A DNA stretch of 8,123 nucleotides from Oscillospiraceae bacterium (GCA_016297855.1 JAEDFW010000075.1:1-8123), one strand, 5' to 3'; positions 1 to 6,335 are shown, numbered from the stretch's first letter. Translations and numbers: made by a program. Notes: generated by a model from the sequence alone, not told the origin.

Positions 1-1
1 C

Positions 2-115
2 TCCTTCCACTACTCCGACGCGGCCTTCTCCATTGGCGATAAAGTCATGCTGGTCATCCAGCGGTATGATATGGAGAAGAAGCAGATTTACGGAAAAATC
101 GTGGCGAAGTGGTAA
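2..115 (+). CDS. C-terminal end of an unidentified protein, S1/OB-fold-like tail (partial)
   Basis: Only the last 37 codons are in the window; the reading frame is open from base 2 to the TAA at 113-115. The visible tail contains a glycine-aspartate turn followed by two amphipathic beta-strand-like stretches (GDKVMLVIQRYDMEKKQIYG). This spacing resembles the end of an S1-type RNA-binding OB fold, where a strand after GD(K/Q)V is followed by an acidic/basic turn and a last strand. That resemblance is weak over so short a piece, and a KOW or SH3-like barrel is equally possible. It is followed immediately by a perfect hairpin, so it is probably the last gene of an upstream + strand unit. The fragment reads without interruption and its composition matches the helicase operon to the right better than the AT-rich stretch next to it. 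Confidence 0.6.
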   Translation, partial: SFHYSDAAFSIGDKVMLVIQRYDMEKKQIYGKIVAKW

Positions 116-150
116 GCAGAGGGGAGGCTCCCCTCTGCTCAAAGTTTCTT
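116..150 (+). terminator. Perfect 10-bp hairpin after the first gene, probable intrinsic terminator
   Basis: GCAGAGGGGA (116-125) and TCCCCTCTGC (129-138) are exact reverse complements around a 3-nt loop. They begin one base after the stop codon at 113-115. The downstream tract (TCAAAGTTTCTT) is only moderately T-rich. The stem is strong, but termination may be incomplete or need another factor. Confidence 0.55.
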
Positions 151-242
151 AGGGCTCTAAATCCATACTACAGCCTCATCAATCGTGATTATTGACATAA
201 TAGCCGCATCTTCCAAAAAAGAAGTATTATGTGCAAGCCTGA
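139..242. other. Short region with no supported gene
   Basis: Between the hairpin and the decayed remnant I see no start codon with a ribosome binding site, no promoter and no repeat. A minus-strand frame stays open here but has no convincing start. It may be the far end of the decayed gene in a shifted frame. Confidence 0.4.
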
Positions 243-437
243 TTAACTCCTGCGTTGATGAGCTGCATAGTCTTCGTAGTAGCTCGTCAGCACCTCCCGG
301 GGAATTGCATCGATTTCCTCCTATGTCAGCTCCGCTTTCTTCACCAACAGCCCGGGAACAAACTCGTTTTCCAATATCTCCTTGTTGATTTGGTGCTGTA
401 AACTCCTTGCGTCGATGCAAGCAAATTTGAGTTTGTC
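243..437 (-). pseudogene. Decayed coding remnant with in-frame amber codon
   Basis: On the minus strand one frame reads with a protein-like composition from about 446 down to a TAA at 245-243, interrupted by a TAG at 323-321. Before the amber it includes INKEILENEFVPGLLVKK and after it EEIDAIPREVLTSYYEDYA. The two pieces look like one charged, helical C-terminal region (AELT-stop-EEIDAIP). There is no plausible start codon or ribosome binding site. The frame is closed upstream by a TAA at 455-453, inside the 3' end of the transporter gene, so the 5' part of the gene seems to be gone. I do not recognise the family. The likely history is that an accessory gene lost its front when the transporter region arrived, then picked up the nonsense mutation. 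The competing long minus-strand frame across the same bases (157-420) has a less protein-like composition (many Gly, Arg and Ser, few hydrophobic runs). Confidence 0.5.
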
Positions 438-438
438 A

Positions 439-1371
439 TCACCCTTGTTTTTTTATTTCACCGAACATAGCCCCTCCGATAATTAGTACTGCACCGACAA
501 TCTGTACAGGTGTCATTGCTTCGTGCAGCAGGAGTGCCGAGAACAGAAGCGCCGAAACCGGATCAAGGTAGCTGATCAGGGCAACAGATTGGCCGGACAA
601 CTTTTGCATGCCGGAAAAATACAGGAAATATGCAAGTCCCGTGTTAATAAAACCGATTACCGCGATGTACGGCAAATCATTCCCTGTCAAATGTGGAATG
701 CCTGAAGTACATAGCGTGTACACGAACACAACAACAAAAGCCACATCCAATTCGACGGCTGCAGTCTGCAGCCCGCTTGTACGGGAAATCTTCTTGTTAA
801 AAACAATCAATGCAGCGTAAAGAAATGCCGAAATCGCCGCAAACAACAACCCCAATGAATTCATTCCTGTTACAACGATGCTTCCACTGATACAGATAAG
901 GCCAATTGCTACGATGATAACAGAAATCAGCTTTCTTCCCGTAAGCTTCTCACAAAAAAGAATCGGCGATAAAAGCAGCACAAGAATTGGCCCAACATAG
1001 TAAATCAATGTCGCAAGGCTGACATTCAGCAGCCTGTATGCCTCAAAAAGTGCAACCCAATTCAGCCCAAGTGCAGCTCCGCCCATTAAAAGCGGCACCC
1101 GCTCTCTTCGCACATAATCTTTGTCAAATCCCCCGTAAAACAAAACCAGACAAGTCAGCAGTATGCCGCCGATTAATGTACGCATTAGAACGATCTGACT
1201 GCTGGCTAATGATATATGTGAAACGAAAATGCCATTTGTACCAAAAATCAATAAAGCCAGCGTGTACATACCATATGACAGGACTCTCTTATCATCTTTC
1301 ACGTTACTTTCAGGATGTTTTTGCAATACGGAGCCCACTACCATATGCAACTTATTCTCATCACAATCCAT
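439..1371 (-). CDS. EamA/DMT-superfamily membrane transporter
   Basis: This 310-residue protein is a ten-helix inner-membrane carrier of the drug/metabolite transporter superfamily. Known members export amino acids, nucleosides or other metabolites; the substrate here cannot be read from sequence. Hydrophobic segments lie near residues 32-52, 58-79, 93-112, 119-139, 148-166, 173-191, 205-222, 233-253, 263-283 and 288-303, forming two EamA repeats (about 32-163 and 173-303). The second repeat ends with the family's typical pattern of a proline in helix 9 (DPVSALLFSALLLHE) followed by a Gly-rich helix 10 (GAVLIIGGA). Length is normal, apart from a hydrophilic 30-residue N-terminus. The ATG at 1371 has a weak GAGGTG site about 12 nt upstream; the ATG at codon 10 or 35 could also be used. 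It points against all intact neighbours, is clearly AT-richer and uses different codons, so it looks like transferred cargo unrelated to the operon to the right. The family is very likely; the function is open. Confidence 0.9.
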   Translation of the reverse strand: MDCDENKLHMVVGSVLQKHPESNVKDDKRVLSYGMYTLALLIFGTNGIFVSHISLASSQIVLMRTLIGGILLTCLVLFYGGFDKDYVRRERVPLLMGGAALGLNWVALFEAYRLLNVSLATLIYYVGPILVLLLSPILFCEKLTGRKLISVIIVAIGLICISGSIVVTGMNSLGLLFAAISAFLYAALIVFNKKISRTSGLQTAAVELDVAFVVVFVYTLCTSGIPHLTGNDLPYIAVIGFINTGLAYFLYFSGMQKLSGQSVALISYLDPVSALLFSALLLHEAMTPVQIVGAVLIIGGAMFGEIKKQG

Positions 1372-1408
1372 ACTTCAAAGAAGCACCTCGTTTCTACTAT
1401 TCGAGACA

Positions 1409-1437
1409 ATTATAGCTATTTCTATCTTTATTTACAA
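1409..1437 (-). promoter_or_regulatory. Sigma-70/SigA promoter for the transporter gene
   Basis: Reading the minus strand, TTGTAA (1437-1432) is followed after exactly 17 nt by a perfect TATAAT (1414-1409). Transcription would begin near 1402, about 30 nt before the transporter ATG at 1371. The consensus -10 box, ideal spacer and position make this a convincing housekeeping promoter, although the -35 box matches only 4 of 6 positions. Confidence 0.7.
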
Positions 1438-1498
1438 CATAGAACACCGCAATAGGCCAATATTTGTTTCCAGCTTATACTCTTGCTCAATCTTCAAG

Positions 1499-1527
1499 TT
1501 TACGTTGCTGCTCAGTTGTTCTACAAT
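1499..1527 (+). promoter_or_regulatory. Possible promoter for the helicase operon leader
   Basis: TTTACG (1499-1504) and TACAAT (1522-1527) are separated by 17 nt on the + strand. Each box matches 4-5 of 6 consensus positions. No better + strand promoter was seen between here and the helicase gene. Transcripts would start near 1534 and carry a leader of almost 200 nt including the terminator hairpin at 1659-1694. This is a weak call based only on box similarity. Confidence 0.3.
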
Positions 1528-1539
1528 ATCCCTGTATTT

Positions 1540-1597
1540 CAGGGTGGAGCTAGTATCAGGGCGGAGCAGGTTTAGGGTGGAAGGAGAAGAATCAGGG
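1540..1597 (+). repeat. G-rich short repeat with 16-17-bp period
   Basis: CAGGGTGGAGC (1540-1550), CAGGGCGGAGC (1557-1567) and TAGGGTGGAAG (1573-1583) are near-identical units spaced 17 and 16 bp apart, followed by CAGGGG at 1592-1597. The first unit also forms a small hairpin with CCCTG at 1530-1534. The role is unknown. The spacing is longer than one helical turn and shorter than two, and the G-tracts are too far apart for a standard quadruplex. Confidence 0.5.
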
Positions 1598-1623
1598 GCA
1601 GTCTGTCCCGTCGCTTCGTTAGC

Positions 1624-1667
1624 AGACCGTGAAATACCAAAATACAATCAGACCGTGAAGACCGTAA
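1624..1667 (+). repeat. Three copies of AGACCGTRA ahead of and inside the terminator arm
   Basis: AGACCGTGA occurs at 1624-1632 and 1650-1658, and AGACCGTAA at 1659-1667. The last two are directly adjacent tandem copies. The third copy is the 5' arm of the hairpin that closes on 1682-1690. Because G-U pairs are allowed in RNA, all three copies can pair over 9 bp with the same 3' arm. Confidence 0.7.
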
Positions 1668-1695
1668 TTGCCGTTTGGCAGTTACGGTCTTTTTC
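1659..1695 (+). terminator. Strong intrinsic terminator (attenuator candidate) just before the helicase gene
   Basis: AGACCGTAATTGCC (1659-1672) pairs with GGCAGTTACGGTCT (1677-1690) across a GTTT loop, giving a 14-bp stem with a single T-G wobble. The 3' arm runs directly into a T-tract (1690-1694). This has all the marks of a rho-independent terminator reading in the + direction. It ends only 30 nt before the helicase ATG at 1729, and no promoter fits in that gap. It must therefore either be read through (attenuation or antitermination of the operon) or end a short leader transcript. Confidence 0.85.
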
Positions 1696-1710
1696 TGTCT
1701 CATGCAAGTG

Positions 1711-1739
1711 AAAGGAGAAATTCTATGAATGTCAGTTAA
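1711..1739 (+). promoter_or_regulatory. Ribosome binding site with a 4-codon mini-ORF overlapping the helicase start
   Basis: AAAGGAG at 1711-1717 lies 7 nt before an ATG at 1725 that encodes only Met-Asn-Val-Ser and stops at 1737-1739. A second ATG at 1729, in another frame, opens the helicase; its spacing from the same site is 11 nt. The ideally spaced start is therefore the mini-ORF. This may reduce or couple helicase translation, or it may mark a small indel near the original start. Confidence 0.55.
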
Positions 1740-4700
1740 CAGCAAATTGATTCCCATCAGCTATTTTAGTCCCAAGCAGTCCATTCGGCTCAATGCCTAT
1801 GCAGATACCATCATATATGAGCCGGATGGCCGCAGGCAGTTCCTTCGGGCCATCCGCTTCGGCGGATACCCGGAAATGGTTCGCGCACTAGCAGACGCCC
1901 TATATGCAGGCGCAGACCTTGAGGCAACGATCGGCGCTGAAACGTATATCTTCGCAAGTGAGCCGAAACGCTATCAGCGGCAGTTCAGCCACGACGGTGT
2001 TTATGCAGAAGCCGTTCTTCTGGCATTGGACGACGAACTTGACTCCGCGCAGTCAGAACAGGAGCAATCGCAGCAGGCGCTGCAGCAGCCGCCACGGCGA
2101 AGCTTTCTCTTCTGCCCTGCCGATGACAGTCAGCGGCTGTTTGAAGAACTCGACCGAAAAACCGACGTTCCGATGATCCCGGCATTCAAGGACTATGTCC
2201 TTCGAACGCTTGAGCAGCGGAGCATTCTCAAACGCCTGCCCGTTCTGTCCATCCGTGAAAAGCTGGATGTGTGGGTACTGCTGCGTGCCAAGGACGACGC
2301 CAACATCATCTGCGCCGTGGAGGACGGTCTGAAAGACGGCCAAATCCAAATTCCGGGAGCAGCGACGGTCCCAAATGGTTTTGAGCGTGTAAGCAGCGTG
2401 ACCGATTATCTGAACACCTTCGGCTCAGTTATTGCCACACGCATCCGTGCACAGTTTACACCGCTCTATGATCCCGCTGCTGAGCCTCTTTCCAAAGAGG
2501 TAATGGATATCAACCGCTTCATCGAGTCGAATGCGGGGTACTCCCTGTACAACGCGCAGCTTGCTGTGGTAGAGGCGGTTACGCGAAAGCTGAAAACCGG
2601 CAAATCCGCCTTTATCGTGGCCGAGTGCGGAAGTGGAAAGACAAAGATCGGCGCGGCGGCTATGGCGGCGCTTCATGCGCTGCGCACCAATCAGGCGCAT
2701 CGCAAAAAAGTCATGACGTTCAACATTGTCATGTGCCCTGCACATGTCGCGCCCAAATGGGTACGTGAGATCCACGAAAGTCTGCCGGACGCTGAAGGTG
2801 TCATTGTCCGAAGCATCACGGAGCTGGATCAGCTCTACGAGCATTACAGGAAAGGCAATAAGAGCATCTACGCCATTTTGTCAAAAGAAAAGGCACGAGA
2901 CGGCTATATGCGCCGCCCAGCAGTGGTTTACCATAATCGGTTGTGTGCCTTTATCTGTCCAGACTGCAGCCACCCCATTGAGGTATCCGTCTGCGATGAT
3001 GGCTCGGACTATCTTGTGCATGCGACGCAGCGGCTGTTCCGGCGTGAAACACGCAAGAACCACAAATGCAGCCATTGCGGTGCATCCCTTTGGACAGCGG
3101 TAAACCCGACGCAGAAATCCAATTGGGTCAAGATCGGCGGCTACGGCTGGGTCTACCGATATCTCGCTGCAGAACATCTCAGTCTTACCAAGGACACTTC
3201 CGTTCTTGAGCAGCTTACGGCTATTTCTCAAAACCCGGACGGTTGCTATCCGACGCTTGGCGCTTACCGGCGATATCCCTTGAGCACCTACATCAAGCGA
3301 AGGTACAAGGGAAAGGTTGACAGTCTGATCGTGGATGAGCTGCACGAGTACAACAATGACAGCGGTCAGGGCGAAGCGATGGGTGAAATTTTTTCCGCAG
3401 CCAAAAAGGTCATCGGCATGACAGCCACACTCATCAATGGCTACAGCTCCGGCATTTTCCATCTGCTTTACCGGACGGTACCGCATCTCATGCAGGCCGA
3501 TGACAAGCCCTACCGTGATCCCGAGCGTTTCAACGCGGAATACGGCGTTGTGGAGCGTGTCTATGAAGAACCGGACGCCGAGTACGCCTCTAACCGCAGA
3601 ACGCGCCGCCGCCAGATTCAGACACGGCAGTTGCCCGGCGTCTCTCCGCTGGTCTACTCCCGATTTCTTCTGGAGCAGGCCGCGTTTTTGACACTCTCGG
3701 ACATGGGAAAGGAGCTTCCGGACTACGAAGAGATCCCGGTCGCGCTGCAGATGCCGCAGCCAGTTGAGAATGCCTATTCGAAGATGGAATATATGCTTGT
3801 TTCCGCCATGAAGCGGGACAAACGCCTCTCCCGAAAGATTCTCTCTGCCTATCTGAATCTGCTGACCGTCTATCCTGATCAGCCCTATAATCAAGCCGCC
3901 ATTGTACATCCGGAAACCGGAGAACCCATCGTAATGCCGGAAGATCTGGCGGACTTTGATTGGATCGGCCCGAAGGAAGCTGCCGTACTGGAGCTGGCAG
4001 AGAAAGCGCTTGCAAAAGGAGAACGGGTGCTGGTCTATACCAGTTGGGTGCGCACTGACTCGCAGCAGAAGCTGCAGCAGCTCTTGCAACGTCGCGGATA
4101 CAGGGCCGAAATCTTGACCGACAAGGTCAAGACTACAGAACGCGAGGCTTGGGTTCAGAAGCGGCTTGCAGCCGACCTGCAGGTGCTGATCACCAACCCA
4201 TCTCTGGTGGAGACTGGTCTGGATCTCAACGCATTCACCACGCTCATCTTCTACAGCATGGGCACCAAGCTGTTCACTTTGCGGCAGGTGTCACGGCGCA
4301 GCTGGCGTATCAACCAGACCGCACCGAAGGTCACGGTGTATCTGCTCTACTATCAGCACACCATGCAGCACAAGTTCTTGAAGCTCATGGCTTCCAAACT
4401 GGCGGCAGCCGGTATGATCGAGGGCAACTTCTCGGAAGAGGGTCTAGCCGCCATGAGTGACATACAGGACATGACGACACAGATGGCAAAGGAGCTGATG
4501 CTCGGCATCCGGGACAGCGTAGAAGATCTGGCCGCATCCTTCAAAAAGATGGCCGTTCTTCACACTGCGAAGCCGGAAAGCCCAGAGCCCGTTCAGACCG
4601 CCGCGCCTATCCGGCAACCGCCGGCCGTAATTCCCCTTCCGCCGGCTGCAGAATCCCCACAATTTGAATTTGCGGCAGCGCCGCAAAAAACACGTAAGAA

Positions 4701-4755
4701 AAAAGAAGTCACAGAAGACGCCAACCAGCTCAGCTTCTTTGACTTCGTCGCGTAA
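1729..4755 (+). CDS. Superfamily 2 DEAD/SNF2-like helicase with inserted zinc ribbon and C-terminal clamp-binding motif
   Basis: This 1008-residue protein should be an ATP-driven DNA translocase or helicase. After a roughly 270-residue N-terminal domain of unknown type come the helicase motifs. Motif I (Walker A) is AECGSGKT at 298-305, with Lys304. Motif II is DELH at 536-539, a variant of DEAH. Motif III is TAT at 565-567. The second RecA lobe starts near VLVYTSW (767-773), has motif V-like NPSLVETGLDL (823-833), and motif VI QVSRRSWR at 853-860 with the arginine finger region. Between motifs I and II a long insertion carries a four-cysteine zinc ribbon (Cys410, Cys413, Cys447, Cys450). The tail from about 945 is proline-rich, has a basic patch (KTRKKK), and ends in QLSFF at 1000-1004, matching the beta-clamp binding consensus. 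The next gene, 14 nt downstream, encodes a clamp, which supports that reading. I infer a role in replication, repair or transfer of the host element. The helicase class is certain; the exact subfamily is not. Confidence 0.93.
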   Translation: MSVNSKLIPISYFSPKQSIRLNAYADTIIYEPDGRRQFLRAIRFGGYPEMVRALADALYAGADLEATIGAETYIFASEPKRYQRQFSHDGVYAEAVLLALDDELDSAQSEQEQSQQALQQPPRRSFLFCPADDSQRLFEELDRKTDVPMIPAFKDYVLRTLEQRSILKRLPVLSIREKLDVWVLLRAKDDANIICAVEDGLKDGQIQIPGAATVPNGFERVSSVTDYLNTFGSVIATRIRAQFTPLYDPAAEPLSKEVMDINRFIESNAGYSLYNAQLAVVEAVTRKLKTGKSAFIVAECGSGKTKIGAAAMAALHALRTNQAHRKKVMTFNIVMCPAHVAPKWVREIHESLPDAEGVIVRSITELDQLYEHYRKGNKSIYAILSKEKARDGYMRRPAVVYHNRLCAFICPDCSHPIEVSVCDDGSDYLVHATQRLFRRETRKNHKCSHCGASLWTAVNPTQKSNWVKIGGYGWVYRYLAAEHLSLTKDTSVLEQLTAISQNPDGCYPTLGAYRRYPLSTYIKRRYKGKVDSLIVDELHEYNNDSGQGEAMGEIFSAAKKVIGMTATLINGYSSGIFHLLYRTVPHLMQADDKPYRDPERFNAEYGVVERVYEEPDAEYASNRRTRRRQIQTRQLPGVSPLVYSRFLLEQAAFLTLSDMGKELPDYEEIPVALQMPQPVENAYSKMEYMLVSAMKRDKRLSRKILSAYLNLLTVYPDQPYNQAAIVHPETGEPIVMPEDLADFDWIGPKEAAVLELAEKALAKGERVLVYTSWVRTDSQQKLQQLLQRRGYRAEILTDKVKTTEREAWVQKRLAADLQVLITNPSLVETGLDLNAFTTLIFYSMGTKLFTLRQVSRRSWRINQTAPKVTVYLLYYQHTMQHKFLKLMASKLAAAGMIEGNFSEEGLAAMSDIQDMTTQMAKELMLGIRDSVEDLAASFKKMAVLHTAKPESPEPVQTAAPIRQPPAVIPLPPAAESPQFEFAAAPQKTRKKKEVTEDANQLSFFDFVA

Positions 4756-4761
4756 AGGAGG
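4754..4761 (+). promoter_or_regulatory. Strong ribosome binding site that fixes the clamp start at TTG 4770
   Basis: AAAGGAGG overlaps the helicase stop codon and lies 8 nt before TTG at 4770. The nearer ATG at 4763 is only 1 nt from the site, is in another frame and stops after ten codons. The TTG is therefore the real start. Confidence 0.8.
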
Positions 4762-4769
4762 AATGAACT

Positions 4770-5891
4770 TTGCATATCTCACTCGATCGTTGTGAACTGC
4801 TGGCGGCTGCGCGCAACGCGGAGAAAATCGCTCCGCCCAAATCTGCGGTCGCCGCGTTGGAATGTGTCTGTCTGGACGCGGAAAATGACGCCGTCACCGT
4901 GACATCCACCAATCTGGAACTTGCGCTTGCACAGCGCGTCCCGGCTGAGGTGCAGGAATCGGGCAGGATGCTCATCCCTGCCAAGTGGCTCTCAGGTGCA
5001 CTGGGTGTACTCCGCACCGGCCGCGTGACGCTGCAGCACGATGCGGCAGGCCGTGTTCACATACTGAGCGGTGCAACGGAGTATACCCTCGCCGCACCGG
5101 CTATAGAGGAATATCCGCAGATTGCGATTCCTTTCCCAGAGGATACCGTCTTTGTCAGCGGCGTTCCCGCAATGGTTAAGCGTACCGTCTTTGCTATTTC
5201 AGACGCAATTGACCGTCCTGCCCTGAAGTGCATCAATCTGGTGTTTACCGACGATGCGCTGCACGCCTTTGCCAGCGACGGCCATCGGATCGCAATGGCA
5301 AAGGGCTGCAGCAAGGGCGCGGCTGCTACCAGCCTGCTCATCCCGGCAGTCTCCTTTCAGAAGCTGGCGCAGTTGGTCGGAGCCAAGGACACGCTGAGAG
5401 TCGGTGTGACCGGGAAAACCATCGTGTTTTCCAAGGAGAATTTCCTGTTTTCCGCCCGTCTGATAGAAGATCAGTACCCCAATGCGGAATATGTACTGTC
5501 GCACCTGCAAAGCCGCTTTACTATCCTAACTGACGCCGAGCAAATGCGCAAAGCGCTGGCTGCGGTAGCCTCTGTTTCAGGTACACAGAACCGTTTTTCG
5601 CTTACCTTTCAGGCAGATGTGCTGCAGTTGAGGCTGGAAAGCGAACTCGGCATCTCGACGGTACCGCTAAGTGTCACTGCGCTCTCCGGTCAGCCCGAAG
5701 GCGTATTCTGGTACACGCTGGATACGCTGCGCGAATGCCTGCGGGCGCTGGATGGCACACTGACGTTGGATGTGGCGCAGCAGGGCGTGCTGCTTCTGAC
5801 AACAGACGAGCTTGTCTGTATGCAGACTGCTGTGCGTCAGCCAAAGCCCATTGAAGTTCCAAACAAGAAACAGCGGAAAAATGCAGCGTAA
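4770..5891 (+). CDS. dnaN-like: DnaN-like DNA polymerase sliding clamp (beta subunit) paralogue
   Basis: The 373-residue length matches bacterial beta clamps (about 366-380), which form a dimeric ring on DNA and tether polymerases and other partners. Family landmarks run in order: a domain 1 stretch TSTNLELALAQ, then MLIPAKWLSGAL; a YPQIAIP turn closing domain 1; a domain 2 core with RPALKCINLVF and the highly characteristic SDGHRIAMA (169-177); and RLIEDQYPN (230-238), equivalent to the R-(L/F)-I-E-G-x-Y-P-D signature of DnaN. The C-terminus is unusual. Where chromosomal clamps end in MPMR or LPVR, this one has TAVR (353-356) and then a 17-residue basic extension containing KKQRK. Those terminal residues normally line the partner-binding pocket. 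It starts with TTG and follows the helicase by 14 nt. An element-borne accessory clamp is most likely, since chromosomal dnaN sits beside dnaA and recF, which are absent here. Confidence 0.92.
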   Translation: MHISLDRCELLAAARNAEKIAPPKSAVAALECVCLDAENDAVTVTSTNLELALAQRVPAEVQESGRMLIPAKWLSGALGVLRTGRVTLQHDAAGRVHILSGATEYTLAAPAIEEYPQIAIPFPEDTVFVSGVPAMVKRTVFAISDAIDRPALKCINLVFTDDALHAFASDGHRIAMAKGCSKGAAATSLLIPAVSFQKLAQLVGAKDTLRVGVTGKTIVFSKENFLFSARLIEDQYPNAEYVLSHLQSRFTILTDAEQMRKALAAVASVSGTQNRFSLTFQADVLQLRLESELGISTVPLSVTALSGQPEGVFWYTLDTLRECLRALDGTLTLDVAQQGVLLLTTDELVCMQTAVRQPKPIEVPNKKQRKNAA

Positions 5892-5896
5892 GGAGG
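5890..5896 (+). promoter_or_regulatory. Ribosome binding site for the TTG start at 5907
   Basis: AAGGAGG overlaps the clamp stop codon (5889-5891) and lies 10 nt before TTG at 5907. No in-frame ATG is available until codon 32, so TTG is the best start. Confidence 0.75.
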
Positions 5897-5906
5897 CATC
5901 GCCTAT

Positions 5907-6335
5907 TTGAAACCACCGGAGATCTGTAAATACTGCGGCGGCATCGTCCGCCTGATCCCTGCCAGCGCCGTCTACGGCGAAGCGACGCAGCGACTTGGCA
6001 TGGCGCATGAATTTGTCTACCAGTGCCAGAACTGTAACGCCCGCGTCGGCTGCCACAAAGGTACGACCCGCCCTCTGGGGGATGTGGCCAATGAGGTGCT
6101 GCGCCTGAAACGGATGGAGACCCACCGGGTCTTCGATACGTTCTGGAAGAGCCGGCACATGACGCGCTCCAAAGCATACAAATGGCTGTCGGAGCAGTTG
6201 GATATTCCACGGGAGGAAGCCCACATCGGCGGCTTTGAAATGGATACCTGCGAAAAACTGATCCGGCTCTGCCGGGAGTATGAGAATCAAAGCTACAAAG
6301 ACAAACAGACGAAAAAGGAGAATCAAAATGAATAA
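5907..6335 (+). CDS. DUF3268-type zinc-finger-containing protein
   Basis: The product is a 142-residue small protein. The N-terminal third holds two CxxC knuckles, Cys7-x2-Cys10 and Cys40-x2-Cys43, with Cys49 and His50 close behind; together they should bind zinc. The conserved core that follows (CHKGTTRPLGDVANEVLR, then HRVFDTFWKSRHMTRSKAYKW) is what I recognise as the DUF3268 family, common in phages, plasmids and conjugative elements of Firmicutes and of unknown biochemical function. Residues about 60-125 are mostly amphipathic helix with many Arg and Lys, compatible with nucleic-acid binding. The gene starts 15 nt after the clamp and its last 8 nt overlap the next gene, so it is translated from the same message. 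I infer an accessory DNA-processing role from context only. Confidence 0.82.
   Translation: MKPPEICKYCGGIVRLIPASAVYGEATQRLGMAHEFVYQCQNCNARVGCHKGTTRPLGDVANEVLRLKRMETHRVFDTFWKSRHMTRSKAYKWLSEQLDIPREEAHIGGFEMDTCEKLIRLCREYENQSYKDKQTKKENQNE
6314..6320 (+). promoter_or_regulatory. Ribosome binding site deciding the start at ATG 6328
   Basis: AAAGGAG lies 7 nt before ATG 6328. The frame is also open upstream to an ATG at 6280, but that one has no ribosome binding site and would overlap the preceding gene by 56 nt, so 6328 is chosen. Confidence 0.75.

Noticed and set aside
321..323. TAG recoded as an amino acid (pyrrolysine or suppression)
   Set aside because: There is no start codon, no recoding structure, and the frame is already truncated at its 5' end; decay is simpler.
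1540..1600. G-quadruplex from four G-runs
   Set aside because: The runs are separated by 13-16 nt, much longer than stable quadruplex loops.
1432..1647. Minus-strand open frame of 71 codons in the intergenic leader, containing the protein-like stretch YRDIVEQLSSNVNLKIEQEY
   Set aside because: It has no ribosome binding site, its end overlaps the transporter promoter, and its start lies in the repeat/terminator leader. It may be a decayed fragment, but it cannot be supported as a gene.
1540..1660. CRISPR array
   Set aside because: The repeats are only 9-11 bp with spacing too short and variable for spacers, and no cas genes are present.
1229..1711. Plus-strand open frame of 160 codons covering the transporter 5' end and the leader
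   Set aside because: It lies antisense to the transporter start and promoter, has low-complexity composition and lacks a ribosome binding site.
2881..4089. Long minus-strand open frame (402 codons) inside the helicase gene
   Set aside because: It is antisense to a gene with complete helicase motifs, and its composition is that of a reverse-complement shadow.
4763..4795. ATG at 4763 as an alternative start for the clamp
   Set aside because: It is in a different frame, encodes ten residues and is only 1 nt from the ribosome binding site.
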